From JAGLCW01 sp964427915 (lineage in GTDB: Bacteria > Caldisericota > Caldisericia > UBA6126): a DNA stretch of 64,000 bases. Below, piece by piece: positions 1-8,948 of this stretch (the first letter of the stretch is position 1; each line of letters opens with the position of its first letter). The position numbers and the translations under genes were made by a program. The DNA lies in the NCBI GenBank assembly GCA_964427915.1, contig CAYRWA010000094.1, positions 14,054 to 78,053 of the forward strand, given 5' to 3'. The notes below the pieces were generated by a model that was not told where the DNA came from, searched no databases, and was given only the letters and a program-made list of their open reading frames with translations.

Positions 1-1
1 C

Positions 2-1660
2 TGGATTGTGGGAACAAATGGAAGCGGTATTCACAGATTAGACGATGCTTCTAAAAAGTGGGCATCGTTAAGTACACATATTACAAATCTTCATGTTCGA
101 TCTTTTGAGCAAGACTCAAAAGGAGAGACAATTCTTTTAGGAACTTGGGGCGGTGGAGTTTATAGATCTTTTGATAATGGTAAATCCTGGAAAACCTCGA
201 ACAATGGTTTGGAAAATCCTTACATTTTGTGTCTAGAAAGAATAAATGATACAGAGTACCTTGTTGGAACTTTTAATGGAGGAATATATAAGAGTATCGA
301 TGCCGGGCTTTCATGGGAGTCTCTACAGACATCTAGTATTTTTACTAAATACATTTACTCCTTAGAATCTCTTCCTACAGACACAAATACAATATACTGT
401 GGCACCAATGGTAATGTTTACAAAACAGACAATGCTGGACGATATTGGTCTAAACTATCGTTGGGGTCTTTTGAAAATCCTGTGGGAAACATTACTGACA
501 TAGCCATTAACCCAAACAATGAAAACGAAATCTTTGTTTCCACTGACGAAACTGGTTTGTATTCTTCCAAAAATGCCGGCAAAGAATGGTATTTTTCGGG
601 TAAAGGAATTGATAATCGCCACATTACTTCTGTTGTCTACCATCCTCTATATGCAAATACTTTATTTTGTACCACAGTCGGCAGCGGTGTGTATTGCTCA
701 GTAGACAATGGAAATTCTTGGGGAAAATGTAACGAAGGCCTAGGGTCTAGTGTTACTTATTGTTTATCGTTTAACGACTCCAATAAAGAAGAATTTTTAG
801 TAGGTACAGAAACAGGTATCTATAGAAGAAAAACCATGGAGGCTTCTTGGGAAGAGTTTGGTAATGGACTGCAAGGCCTACGAGTACGCTCGATTATAAA
901 AAATTCGGGCAGCGACTCTTTTTTTGTCGGAACCGATCAAAAAGGACTTTTTCGAAATGTTCGCTTCCCTAATGTGCCTATGCCAATGAGTCCTAAAAAT
1001 AAAGAAAGAATTACCACCCTACGACCTACACTTTTATGGACAGAAACGACTGAAGTTACTATCCCTTACACATTTTCTTTACGTATTATGGATGCTTCAC
1101 AAAGAACTATTTATGAAAAAGACCATATATCAGGGGATCAGTTTATTATACCTGTCAATACTTTATCACGATATAATACATATCATTGGACGGTTAGGGC
1201 AGAATCTTTTGCCGGAAATACCCAATGGTCAAAACCATATTCATTTACTGTTATTGGTCAAATTGTATTGCAGATTAACGAACCCCTTATGACAGTTAAT
1301 GGAAAGATTGTTGAAATTGATCCTGGTCGTACTACCACTCCCATTATTCGAGAAAATAGAACATTTTTACCTATACGAAGTATTGTTGAGTCTTTTGGAG
1401 GAAGTGTTACGTGGGAGTCAACCAAGCGCTCCATTGTCTTGGATTTTATGGAAAATACAATCCAGCTTCAATTGATGAATCCAATTGCTACAAAAAATGG
1501 AAAGAGCATCCAAATCGACCCAGACAATGAAAATGTAACACCTTTTATTCAGAATGAAAGAACCATGATACCTCTTCGATTCGTTGCAGAAAGCTTAGAC
1601 ATTGATATACAATGGAAAGCAGAAGAACGAGAAATTATATTGGAATACCCAAGAAGTTAA
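2..1660 (+). CDS. Surface BNR/Asp-box repeat protein with C-terminal stalk domain (5' partial)
   Basis: The reading frame is open to the left edge, so the N-terminus and any signal peptide lie outside the window; the GTG at 8 is probably internal. Counting from there, residues 1-320 carry repeated Asp-box/BNR turns of the S-x-D-x-G-x-x-W type (SFDNGKSW near 54, SIDAGLSW near 96, KTDNAGRYW near 139, SVDNGNSW near 231), which indicate a beta-propeller. Residues 325-415 look like a fibronectin-III-type strand sandwich. Residues 419-548 match the copper-amine-oxidase N-terminal-like stalk domain (IDPGRTTTPII, RTFLPIRSIVESFGG, then a second half with RTMIPLRFVAESL). Stalk domains are common in exported proteins of low-GC anaerobes and do not imply oxidase activity. 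The same domain recurs at 37725-38264 and 39801-40628. A cell-surface role is inferred; the ligand is unknown. Confidence 0.8.
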   Translation, partial: WIVGTNGSGIHRLDDASKKWASLSTHITNLHVRSFEQDSKGETILLGTWGGGVYRSFDNGKSWKTSNNGLENPYILCLERINDTEYLVGTFNGGIYKSIDAGLSWESLQTSSIFTKYIYSLESLPTDTNTIYCGTNGNVYKTDNAGRYWSKLSLGSFENPVGNITDIAINPNNENEIFVSTDETGLYSSKNAGKEWYFSGKGIDNRHITSVVYHPLYANTLFCTTVGSGVYCSVDNGNSWGKCNEGLGSSVTYCLSFNDSNKEEFLVGTETGIYRRKTMEASWEEFGNGLQGLRVRSIIKNSGSDSFFVGTDQKGLFRNVRFPNVPMPMSPKNKERITTLRPTLLWTETTEVTIPYTFSLRIMDASQRTIYEKDHISGDQFIIPVNTLSRYNTYHWTVRAESFAGNTQWSKPYSFTVIGQIVLQINEPLMTVNGKIVEIDPGRTTTPIIRENRTFLPIRSIVESFGGSVTWESTKRSIVLDFMENTIQLQLMNPIATKNGKSIQIDPDNENVTPFIQNERTMIPLRFVAESLDIDIQWKAEEREIILEYPRS

Positions 1661-1665
1661 AGTTT

Positions 1666-2466
1666 ATGGGAAATATGAAAACAAGCGATACTTTAAATCA
1701 AAAGATTGTTCCTTATCGGAAAAAAGGAAAATCTGGCAAAGAAGATATTGAAAAACGTAATAAACTAGTTACAGATCACTTATGGATCGTAGAATATGTC
1801 TTAAAGAAGTACAGAGACGATTACCCTACTGTTATTGAAGAATTACGATCAGTTGGCAATATTGGCCTTATAAAAGCTGCAGAAAGATATGACGAAAATA
1901 GGGAAGCCTCTTTTGTTACTTATGCTACCATAATTGTGGACGGTGAAATTAAGCATTTTTTACGAGATAACCTTGATACCATTCGCATTACTCGAAAACA
2001 TTTAGAAGTTTATAAAGATGTTATGAGAATCATTAATTTGTATATAGATGACTATGGCGTTGCTCCTACAACTAAAGAAGTTGCAAAATTGTCCAAATAT
2101 TCTGAAAAACAAATCATAGACGCCATGGTTGCGGCGTATGCAAAATTCCCCGTTTCCATAGATGAACCAATAACGGTAAGTTCTGAACAAATATTAGTAG
2201 GAGACACTATCCCACAGAAAAGGGATATTGTCGATGAAAAAATTAAGCAAAACTCTATTGATAGGGCTTTGATGAAGTTACCAGAAAAAGAACAAAAGAG
2301 CATCATCTTGCGATATAAATTTGAATTAACAAACAAAGAGATAGCAGAGTTGCTTCACTTACAACAATATCATGTATCAAAGTTAATTAAAAGTGGACTT
2401 AAAAAAATGAAGGAAATTATTCATGAAGAAACTGGCGTTAAAAAATTGAAGGAAGGTTCTTCTTAA
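1666..2466 (+). CDS. RNA polymerase sigma factor, SigB/SigF/SigG type
   Basis: This is a sigma-70-family alternative sigma factor that directs RNA polymerase to a special promoter set. Region 2 is clear (NIGLIKAAERYDENREASFVTYA), followed by a region-3-like stretch (APTTKEVAKLSKYSEKQII) and region 4 with a helix-turn-helix (LTNKEIAELLHLQQYHVSKLI). The length of about 265 residues fits group 3 (stress or sporulation type) sigma factors rather than ECF or primary ones. A longer frame opens at 1612 inside the previous gene without a ribosome site; the ATGs at 1666 and 1675 just after the upstream stop are more likely starts. No anti-sigma or anti-anti-sigma gene is adjacent, which is unusual for this class. 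The stop codon lies inside the parS-bearing palindrome at 2454-2499. Confidence 0.88.
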   Translation: MGNMKTSDTLNQKIVPYRKKGKSGKEDIEKRNKLVTDHLWIVEYVLKKYRDDYPTVIEELRSVGNIGLIKAAERYDENREASFVTYATIIVDGEIKHFLRDNLDTIRITRKHLEVYKDVMRIINLYIDDYGVAPTTKEVAKLSKYSEKQIIDAMVAAYAKFPVSIDEPITVSSEQILVGDTIPQKRDIVDEKIKQNSIDRALMKLPEKEQKSIILRYKFELTNKEIAELLHLQQYHVSKLIKSGLKKMKEIIHEETGVKKLKEGSS

Positions 2467-2499
2467 TATGTTTCACGTGAAACATATTAAGAAGAACCT
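2454..2499. terminator. 46-bp perfect palindrome between convergent genes, containing parS
   Basis: The two 23-base arms are exact reverse complements meeting between 2476 and 2477. The palindrome starts before the sigma-factor stop codon and ends 17 bases before the mnmG stop on the other strand, so transcripts from both sides would form a strong hairpin, and a T-rich tract follows to the right. A bidirectional terminator is the natural reading. The central 16 bases are also the ParB-binding consensus, annotated separately. Confidence 0.75.
2469..2484. promoter_or_regulatory. parS: parS centromere site (ParB binding)
   Basis: The sequence TGTTTCACGTGAAACA is an exact match to the widely conserved bacterial parS consensus. 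A given 16-mer is expected about once in four billion positions, so chance is very unlikely. ParB (Spo0J) loads here and spreads along DNA to segregate origins and recruit SMC. parS sites usually lie near oriC, so this supports an origin-proximal position. No parA or parB gene lies in the window. Confidence 0.92.
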
Positions 2500-2515
2500 C
2501 TTTATCAAAGATTTT

Positions 2516-4387
2516 CTAAGGAATGATTTTTTTCTTTTTTAACAAAGAAATCAAAATAATCATATCAGAGGGTTTCACTCCGGGTATATCATGTAAATCT
2601 TTTATTGTTGATGGTTTGTGTTCGTTTAATGCGGCTATACATGTTTTTGATAACATCTCAAAAGCTGCATAATCAAGATCTGGGGGAAGAGGATGATTGC
2701 CATATTTATCCATCTGCTTACGCTCATTTTTTTCTCTTATTAAATATCCCTCATACTTGCTTTCAATCATTAACTCCTCTTTTACGTCTGGAGGAAGAGA
2801 TTCAAAAGTACTATCTAGCAGGCTGATCATTTCTTCATTCCAATCAGTTCGCTTCAGCAAATCGAAATAGGAGTAACTTTGATGGATTTCAGGTAAGGAT
2901 TTTTCTTTTAAAATTGCTATCATCGATTTACTTGGTGTGATTTTCTTTTGAAGAAGTAATTCTCTGCCCATTTCTAACGAATTCATTTTTTCTTCAAAAA
3001 TTCTCCAACGTTCATCGGATACTAGGCCAATCTTACGACCAATAGGGGTCATTCTTTGGTCTGCATTATCTTCTCGGTTCAACATCCTGTATTCAACGTG
3101 AGAGGGAGTAATTCGGTACGGCTCGTTCAGAGGTTTGTGAATCATGTCGTCTAGCATAACCCCAATATAGGAATCATTTCTTTCTAGCAGTAAGGGTTCT
3201 TGGTTCTGTACTGAAAGTGCAGCATTAATTCCTGCTACAATACCTTGAGCTGATGCTTCATCATATCCTGTGCTACCGTTTATCTGGCCAGCAAGGTATA
3301 GATTCTTGTATTGTTTTGTCTCTAAGCTAGTTGATATCTCTGAAGTGTGAACCCAATCATATGCAATTGCATAAGCAGGACGAAACAGTCGTACATGCTC
3401 CAACCCTTTAATTGTACGGAGTATTTCCAATTGACAATGCGGGTATATGCTCATGTTTAATCCTGCAATATAAACTTCATCGGTATGGAATCCTTCTTGC
3501 TCAAAAAACAGGGAGTGTCGCACATTGTTAGGGAACCATTGGACCTTTTCTTCAATGGAAGGACAAGATTTGGGGCCAGTTTTAATCATATTGCCCGACT
3601 TAGAGGGAGAGTACTGTAGATATTTTTTTGTAACCTCGATGGTTTTTTCGTTTGTCCACCCCAGATAAGAAGATAGCTGGGGCTTCCATATTTTTCGAGG
3701 TGTAATAAAGGAAAGGGAAATGGGAATTTCTTCGCCCGGTTGTTCTTGCAACAATTCGTATTGTATTGATTTTTTATCGATTCGTGGAGTTGTTCCTGTA
3801 TTAAAGCGTCGAACATCAAGTCCAAGTCTTTTTAGGTTTTCTGATAAATCTCCACCTTTTAATTCGCCTCCTCTGCCAGCATCGTAGGATACCCAACCAA
3901 CATGTATTTTTCCGCCAAGATGAGTGCCTGTTGTTAATATTACAGTTTTTCCGTATATTTTTTCTTTGTATATATCGATGATGCCAATACATTTATCATG
4001 ATCTATAATCAGGTCATTCACGATAGTTTGGTATAGATGGAGATTTGGCTCTTTCTCTACCACATATTTCATGTTTTTACTATAGGCAGCCTTGTCACAT
4101 TGCACCCTTTTTGATCGTAGGGCTAAACCCCTCGAAGTGTTCAGTATTCGAATCTGCGATAAGGCTCGCTCTGCATTGCGAGCTATTTCACCACCAAGAG
4201 CATCTACTTCAGCGATGATTTGGCTTTTACCACTTCCGCCTATGGCAGGATTACATGGCATCCACGCCACGGTGTCTAGATTGATGGTGAGCAAAAGAGT
4301 GCTACACCCCATTCTAGAAGCAGCAAGAGCAGCTTCACATCCAGCATGTCCAGCGCCGACTACAAGTACGTCATATTGTGTTTGCAT
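2516..4387 (-). CDS. mnmG: tRNA uridine-5-carboxymethylaminomethyl modification enzyme MnmG (GidA)
   Basis: MnmG is the FAD-dependent partner of MnmE that installs the carboxymethylaminomethyl group on wobble uridine 34 of certain tRNAs in the cytoplasm. The N-terminus shows the FAD dinucleotide fold (VLVVGAGHAGCEAA), then the family signatures CNPAIGGSGKSQ and QIRILNTSRGLALRSKR, GTTPRIDKKS, and a C-terminal helical domain with YEGYLIREKNE. The length of about 623 residues is normal. Two in-frame ATGs (4393 and 4387) compete; a GGAG lies directly against the first and six bases before the second, so 4387 is chosen. It overlaps the 3' end of the upstream amidohydrolase gene, suggesting coupled translation. 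mnmE and rsmG, its frequent neighbours, are absent here. Confidence 0.97.
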   Translation of the reverse strand: MQTQYDVLVVGAGHAGCEAALAASRMGCSTLLLTINLDTVAWMPCNPAIGGSGKSQIIAEVDALGGEIARNAERALSQIRILNTSRGLALRSKRVQCDKAAYSKNMKYVVEKEPNLHLYQTIVNDLIIDHDKCIGIIDIYKEKIYGKTVILTTGTHLGGKIHVGWVSYDAGRGGELKGGDLSENLKRLGLDVRRFNTGTTPRIDKKSIQYELLQEQPGEEIPISLSFITPRKIWKPQLSSYLGWTNEKTIEVTKKYLQYSPSKSGNMIKTGPKSCPSIEEKVQWFPNNVRHSLFFEQEGFHTDEVYIAGLNMSIYPHCQLEILRTIKGLEHVRLFRPAYAIAYDWVHTSEISTSLETKQYKNLYLAGQINGSTGYDEASAQGIVAGINAALSVQNQEPLLLERNDSYIGVMLDDMIHKPLNEPYRITPSHVEYRMLNREDNADQRMTPIGRKIGLVSDERWRIFEEKMNSLEMGRELLLQKKITPSKSMIAILKEKSLPEIHQSYSYFDLLKRTDWNEEMISLLDSTFESLPPDVKEELMIESKYEGYLIREKNERKQMDKYGNHPLPPDLDYAAFEMLSKTCIAALNEHKPSTIKDLHDIPGVKPSDMIILISLLKKKKIIP

Positions 4388-5876
4388 AAACATCTCCTAT
4401 CATCTCTTTGCCATCTAGAAAAACTTTTTCCGGGATTGTAGATGCTATCTCTTTTCTGGGAATGCGAAAAAGGTCTCTGTTAAGGACAAAGAAGTCCGCT
4501 ATATACCCTTTGGCTAAAATTCCAAGAGAGTTTTCTTGATAAACTTGACGAGCTCCAGATATAGTATATGCATAAAAAGCTCTTTTTCGAGACATGAACT
4601 CTTCCGCACACGCTATGTTTTGAAAAGGATTCTCTGATTCGACGGGCGCATCTGTAGAAAGGGAAAACAACAAGTTTTCTTTTTCATAGCTTCGATAAGG
4701 ATACCCTTTGTTCGCAAGATACGTAGGTTCGAGAATTTTCTGTACCGTTGGTAGGTCGGAATTATAAAAACAGGGTTGTATGCTAAGTTCCAATTGTTTC
4801 TCTTTCATCTCCTTTATTTGGTTTGGTGATGCAAACTGAGCATGAATGATTCTGTGGCGAAGAAATGAAAACAAGTTGCTAGAAAAGCTTTTCAACACCT
4901 TATCTAGTGCTTGATCTCCAATGGTGTGAATACAAACCTGTAGATGGTTTTCATTGGCCAAGTGGATGATCTGCTTCAATGTATCAACCGAATGGTAGCA
5001 AACCCCATTTTGCTGTGTGTTTTTGTAGAATGTACTTATGTGGGCTGTTTTGCCACAAATAGATCCATCCATATAAATCTTAATCATCAGGTTTGTGTGG
5101 ATAAAACTTTTTGATGGATTGTTTTGAATATTTGCTTGATTTTGGATCCAATGCCGTAAATCTTGTAGATTATGGATCGATACTTTTTCAAACAATCTAC
5201 AAGGGAGTTGAAATTCCGTTCTTTGGAAAAAGCAGTGCATACGCTGGGGATTCCAGTCTTCACTATGAACGGATGTTACGCCATATTGAAGAAATCGTTT
5301 TGCGCCTTCAATAAGATATCTCTTTTCATTTTCTATGTTTTGGGGTATTCTTTGTCTCATTTCTATAAGGGCGGTTTCACATATCGTACCTTCTTGTAAT
5401 GATGTTTTATCAACACCATCTAGTCCAGACAAGTGTAGGCGATGAATCGCGGAAGAGTTAGCGGTAGCAATATGACCGCATTTTCTGATGAGAATAATGG
5501 GTTGAATGGTAGACACTGTGTCTAAGAAAGAACGGGTTGGCACAAAGCCTACCTTTTCTTCATCCCAACCTCGCAACAAAACAAACTCTTGACGCTTAAG
5601 GTGATTCTTGATTATTTGATAGAAGACATCTTTAGAATCTACTCCTAGCAAAGAGGGGCAAAGATGTTTTTCTCCTATTCCCATTAAATGACAGTGACTG
5701 TCGATAAAACCAGGGTAGATATATTTCCCACTCCAGTCTACAACAGCTTCGTTTTCTTGTGGTGTCATACGTCTCCATGGTTGCAAATCTGCAATTCTGT
5801 TTTTTGTAATGCGCATATCAAATTCATCATATTGCATCTTTATTGGATTGTATATATGTGCTTCACGTATTAACAT
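4371..5876 (-). CDS. Amidohydrolase family protein (YtcJ-like)
   Basis: This is a metal-dependent hydrolase of the amidohydrolase-3/YtcJ type, a cytosolic TIM barrel that cleaves amide or related C-N bonds; the substrate cannot be named. Visible motifs are the N-terminal composite beta segment, the metal-binding GFIDSHCHL, the strand-4 region MIKIYMDGSICGKTA, the histidines in VCIHTIGDQAL and HRIIHAQFA, and the catalytic aspartate in LSTDAPVES. The open frame extends upstream to 5972 but that part is an unlikely hydrophobic run; the ATG at 5876 has a purine-rich AAAGGCG upstream and begins the family core (MLIREAHIYN). It ends overlapping mnmG. The 71 bases to the divergent gene at 5948 must hold both promoters. 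Confidence 0.87.
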   Translation of the reverse strand: MLIREAHIYNPIKMQYDEFDMRITKNRIADLQPWRRMTPQENEAVVDWSGKYIYPGFIDSHCHLMGIGEKHLCPSLLGVDSKDVFYQIIKNHLKRQEFVLLRGWDEEKVGFVPTRSFLDTVSTIQPIILIRKCGHIATANSSAIHRLHLSGLDGVDKTSLQEGTICETALIEMRQRIPQNIENEKRYLIEGAKRFLQYGVTSVHSEDWNPQRMHCFFQRTEFQLPCRLFEKVSIHNLQDLRHWIQNQANIQNNPSKSFIHTNLMIKIYMDGSICGKTAHISTFYKNTQQNGVCYHSVDTLKQIIHLANENHLQVCIHTIGDQALDKVLKSFSSNLFSFLRHRIIHAQFASPNQIKEMKEKQLELSIQPCFYNSDLPTVQKILEPTYLANKGYPYRSYEKENLLFSLSTDAPVESENPFQNIACAEEFMSRKRAFYAYTISGARQVYQENSLGILAKGYIADFFVLNRDLFRIPRKEIASTIPEKVFLDGKEMIGDVYANTI

Positions 5877-5947
5877 AATGTCGCCTTTTCCATTAAAAAT
5901 AGTAATATAGTAACCATACCACTTAAAAATAAATATGTTGAATAAAA

Positions 5948-6334
5948 ATGAAATGTAAACAACTTCACTCATTAATTTATTATGGCGAATGCAAGCGAAT
6001 CGAATTCAAACAAATGCCGTGTGAGGGTGTATATAAAACAATTTGTGCATTTTTAAACACGGATGGCGGGAGTCTTTTGATTGGAGTTGATGACAATGGC
6101 AATATAACGGGCTTTAAACCTTCTACTAAAGATATTGAGGAGTATCGTGAGGCAATATCACTTTGGTCCTCCAGCCATATTCGAGAAGAAATCATCAAAG
6201 TCAACGGAAGGTCTGTGTGGGTCATTCATATAGAGCCTATTCATGAAACAAAACATTCTTCTGCCACTTGGAAGGGAGATAAGTATGTACGAATTGGCAA
6301 TTCTACAAGAAGAGTTTACGTTTCTACGAAGTAG
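5948..6334 (+). CDS. Small AlbA_2/Schlafen-type domain protein
   Basis: The 128-residue product is almost entirely an AlbA_2 (Schlafen-like, divergent AAA-4) domain: ECKRIEFK near residue 14, then CAFLNTDGGSLLIGVDDNG and the closing YVRIGNSTRRV. In larger proteins this domain sits at the N-terminus in front of a winged helix and has been linked to nucleic-acid binding or regulation. Here it stands alone, with no DNA-binding tail. It is the first gene of a same-strand run to 9395, nine bases before the PmbA-like gene. No convincing Shine-Dalgarno sequence precedes it. Function unknown. Confidence 0.75.
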   Translation: MKCKQLHSLIYYGECKRIEFKQMPCEGVYKTICAFLNTDGGSLLIGVDDNGNITGFKPSTKDIEEYREAISLWSSSHIREEIIKVNGRSVWVIHIEPIHETKHSSATWKGDKYVRIGNSTRRVYVSTK

Positions 6335-6343
6335 AGGTAAGGC

Positions 6344-7591
6344 ATGATTAAAGAGTTTTACAAGAAGAGCATTAAAGATCAGAATATAAAGTTCAAGAAT
6401 GACAATATTGAGTCTGATTATTTAAGGACTGAGGATGTTACCGGTCTACGACTATATATAACTGGCCTATTGGGAGTGGCGGGAACAGCAAAAAAAGATT
6501 TTTCACTGATAGAATTAGAAAAAAAAGCTCTTCAAAATGCAAAAAGTACTCCTTATTCTATGGATTGCTCTAGTGGTCTTCAGCAGAAGATTATTTACAA
6601 CTATGAAATATCCAGTGAAAAGGATTACAAAAAAGCGATGACTTCATTTGTTGAAGCACTTAAAAAGAAACTACCACATTGTATCTTTCATGGACAAATG
6701 AGTTTAATTGATAGAGAAGAATCTCTGACAAATGAAATGAATTTGAAGCTTCGATATAAAGATCATTACATCATGATTAACATGTATTTTACTACCCAAG
6801 AGGATGATACCCCAGTACCCTTTTCGTATCGAGGAAGAAGATTTTCTAGAGAAATATTTGCAGACGTAGTTCAAACTATGGGGGAAGCCTGGAAGAATGA
6901 AACAACTGTTAAGGACAGTTCCTGTCTGCCGGTTATATTTCCATGTTCCAATCGATCTCCTTTTACGGATTTGTTTCACCACTTACATGGGGAAAGAGTT
7001 GGGAGTGGAAATTCAAGGTTTTCTGGACAGGTGAATCACCTTCTATTTCATCCCTCTTTTACTCTTTACTCTTCACATGATATTGAAAACCTTATTACAC
7101 CATTTTTCGATATGGAGGGTACGGTATTGCGACAAACAGAGGGTCCTTTGTCTTCTTTTCGATGTCCACTAATTCAAGATGGAGTATTTGTGTCTCCTTA
7201 TACAGACAAAAGAACAGCTAAACAATATCAGTTTCCTTTGACATCGAATGCTGTAGGAGCCTACAACCGAGTTCCCTTTCCAGGAATTGCTCATTTCCAA
7301 TTGCATCAAACCCATGATACGTTAGCAGATGTGTTGCAGGGCAAAGTAGGGATTGTGGTTATGAACGCTAAGGAAATCAAGCATTCACAAGCAGGTGATT
7401 TTTTCTGCCAATCGAAAGTTGCTTACTTAACAGATGGCGTTCAGCTTTTAGGCCGCGTACCACCCATGACAATTCAATCCCATACGATGAAAATGTTCGG
7501 AGAGGACTATATGGGTTGTTCACGGCATATTTTGTATCCTTTATTCTGCAAAGACCTGTTTGCATTTAAAGCTCACGTTTCTTATCAATAG
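6344..7591 (+). CDS. Divergent TldD/PmbA-family protein
   Basis: TldD and PmbA (TldE) form a metallopeptidase that trims peptides in several natural-product and antitoxin pathways. This 415-residue protein resembles the family faintly: an early strand VTGLRLYITGLLGVAGT, a middle region ending in FPCSNRSPF, and a C-terminal half with AGDFFCQSKVAYLTDGVQLLGRVPPMTI that follows the usual arrangement of PmbA/TldD C-termini. There is no HExxxH zinc motif, so it would be the non-catalytic PmbA-like member or a derivative. A strong ribosome site (GAGGTAAGG) precedes the ATG. No TldD partner is nearby. The assignment is based on pattern resemblance and is moderate. Confidence 0.5.
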   Translation: MIKEFYKKSIKDQNIKFKNDNIESDYLRTEDVTGLRLYITGLLGVAGTAKKDFSLIELEKKALQNAKSTPYSMDCSSGLQQKIIYNYEISSEKDYKKAMTSFVEALKKKLPHCIFHGQMSLIDREESLTNEMNLKLRYKDHYIMINMYFTTQEDDTPVPFSYRGRRFSREIFADVVQTMGEAWKNETTVKDSSCLPVIFPCSNRSPFTDLFHHLHGERVGSGNSRFSGQVNHLLFHPSFTLYSSHDIENLITPFFDMEGTVLRQTEGPLSSFRCPLIQDGVFVSPYTDKRTAKQYQFPLTSNAVGAYNRVPFPGIAHFQLHQTHDTLADVLQGKVGIVVMNAKEIKHSQAGDFFCQSKVAYLTDGVQLLGRVPPMTIQSHTMKMFGEDYMGCSRHILYPLFCKDLFAFKAHVSYQ

Positions 7592-7603
7592 GAGAGTTGT
7601 AAG

Positions 7604-8353
7604 ATGAACTTCAAGGAGATATCGAGTGATTTTAAATCTATATTAAAACTAGATACAGAGCCTATCGCGGTTAGATTTTTACACGATAAAAAAGAAGCAA
7701 AATCTGGAATCGTGTCAAAAAAACTTAATTTTTGCCAGCTAGTGGCTAACGCTAGGTATCAGAGCAGAACTTCTACAGGTATTCCGCAGCGAATGGTATG
7801 TTCGTTGGGCGCTGCAGCACTGGGCCTTATTCAAACTCCAAAAAGTTTTCAAGATGGCACTGCTGCAATTGGGAAGTATACAATAGATGGAGAAGCAGGA
7901 AAAAGCTTCTTTGAAAATACATATAAGCTTGGTGATAGTGGGAAACAGTTTGAAGCTATTGAGGTGGGTCCTTTGGAAAACAGTACTGGAGATGTTTTTG
8001 TCATCTATGCAAATCCAGCACAAATGCTTGGCTTGATTCATGCAAATTCGTTCCTTGATGGAAGAAAAACAACAGGTGATACGGTAGCAGAAGGTGCTTT
8101 GTGCTCTGCTACCGCTTATGCGAAAGGGATACGTCAACCCATTGTGGGTTTTCCGTGTGCGGGTGACCGAAGATTTGCATCGACGCAACACTCAGAATTA
8201 GTTTTTGCCGCTCCAATGGAGGATTTAAAAAGGATCCATGAATCTCTAGTTGAGCTGCGAAAAAATGGTCCTATATACCCCATTCCTCCTCAATCAGATT
8301 TTGAATCGCTTATGCCATCCCCATATACTATAAAGGAGGTAGATTTAGGGTGA
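7604..8353 (+). CDS. DUF169 family protein
   Basis: The 249-residue sequence follows the DUF169 pattern: ILKLDTEPIAVRFL at the start, a Cys-containing core (FCQLV, MVCSLGAAALGL), FVIYANPAQMLGLIHA in the middle, and GFPCAGDRRFA with ELVFAAPM towards the end. DUF169 proteins are small soluble proteins with conserved cysteines found mainly in anaerobes; their biochemical role is not established. An AGGAG sits about eight bases before the ATG. The last codons contain a strong ribosome site (8332-8340) for the overlapping downstream membrane-protein gene, so the two are translated together. Confidence 0.85.
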   Translation: MNFKEISSDFKSILKLDTEPIAVRFLHDKKEAKSGIVSKKLNFCQLVANARYQSRTSTGIPQRMVCSLGAAALGLIQTPKSFQDGTAAIGKYTIDGEAGKSFFENTYKLGDSGKQFEAIEVGPLENSTGDVFVIYANPAQMLGLIHANSFLDGRKTTGDTVAEGALCSATAYAKGIRQPIVGFPCAGDRRFASTQHSELVFAAPMEDLKRIHESLVELRKNGPIYPIPPQSDFESLMPSPYTIKEVDLG

Positions 8354-8931
8354 TAGTACACCTTCTCTTCTCGGTATTTTTCTTTGGGAGTGGTGTTTGG
8401 TTTGCTATACTTGCCTTTTCTAAATCTGTACATATACGCATTATGCAATCAAGCACTTTTTTTTCAATGATTGTATTCATATTGGTGGGACATATTCTTT
8501 CCATTTTCTTCTCTAGAGAAATTGAAATACAGTTTTGGCATGTTGCAACACTGGTTGTTTCAATATTGTTATATATTGTTGTACTCATTATTGTCCGAAG
8601 GGAATACTTCATCCAGGGTATCTCAGAAGAAGATTTTGTAGAGTACTTGATAGATTTTTTGGATGAACAGAAGTTTTGCTATCGAATCTCAGAAAAATCG
8701 ATGATTCCAGACATATCTCCAGATGTTCCCATGAAAGCGTTTTATATCGTTCTTACAAAAACCGCGTATATAAGAACGAGTACAAAATCCTTGCTCCGTC
8801 TTTCGAAAGAATATTTTATTTCGCGCATGAAAGATGCCTTTGTTCCTAAGGTGTCTTATGAAAGAGTTCTATTTGCATTCATTAGCGTGCTTTTATTGTT
8901 GTACGCATTTTATTTTGCTAGATATGTGTAA
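8350..8931 (+). CDS. Small membrane protein of unknown function
   Basis: The GTG at 8350 overlaps the DUF169 stop and is preceded by an excellent ribosome site, AAAGGAGGT, nine bases upstream. The 193-residue product has three hydrophobic segments in the first 85 residues, a charged soluble loop of about 75 residues (from RREYFIQ to VSYERV) and one more hydrophobic segment at the C-terminus. I recognise no family. Its place between DUF169 and the DUF212 gene suggests co-expression with both. Confidence 0.7.
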   Translation: MIVHLLFSVFFFGSGVWFAILAFSKSVHIRIMQSSTFFSMIVFILVGHILSIFFSREIEIQFWHVATLVVSILLYIVVLIIVRREYFIQGISEEDFVEYLIDFLDEQKFCYRISEKSMIPDISPDVPMKAFYIVLTKTAYIRTSTKSLLRLSKEYFISRMKDAFVPKVSYERVLFAFISVLLLLYAFYFARYV

Positions 8932-8948
8932 AGGAAGGTTTTTCCAAT

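Noticed and set aside
5096..5104. An exact DnaA box (TGTGGATAA)
   Set aside because: It lies alone inside the amidohydrolase coding sequence. A single nine-base match is expected by chance about once every two such windows.
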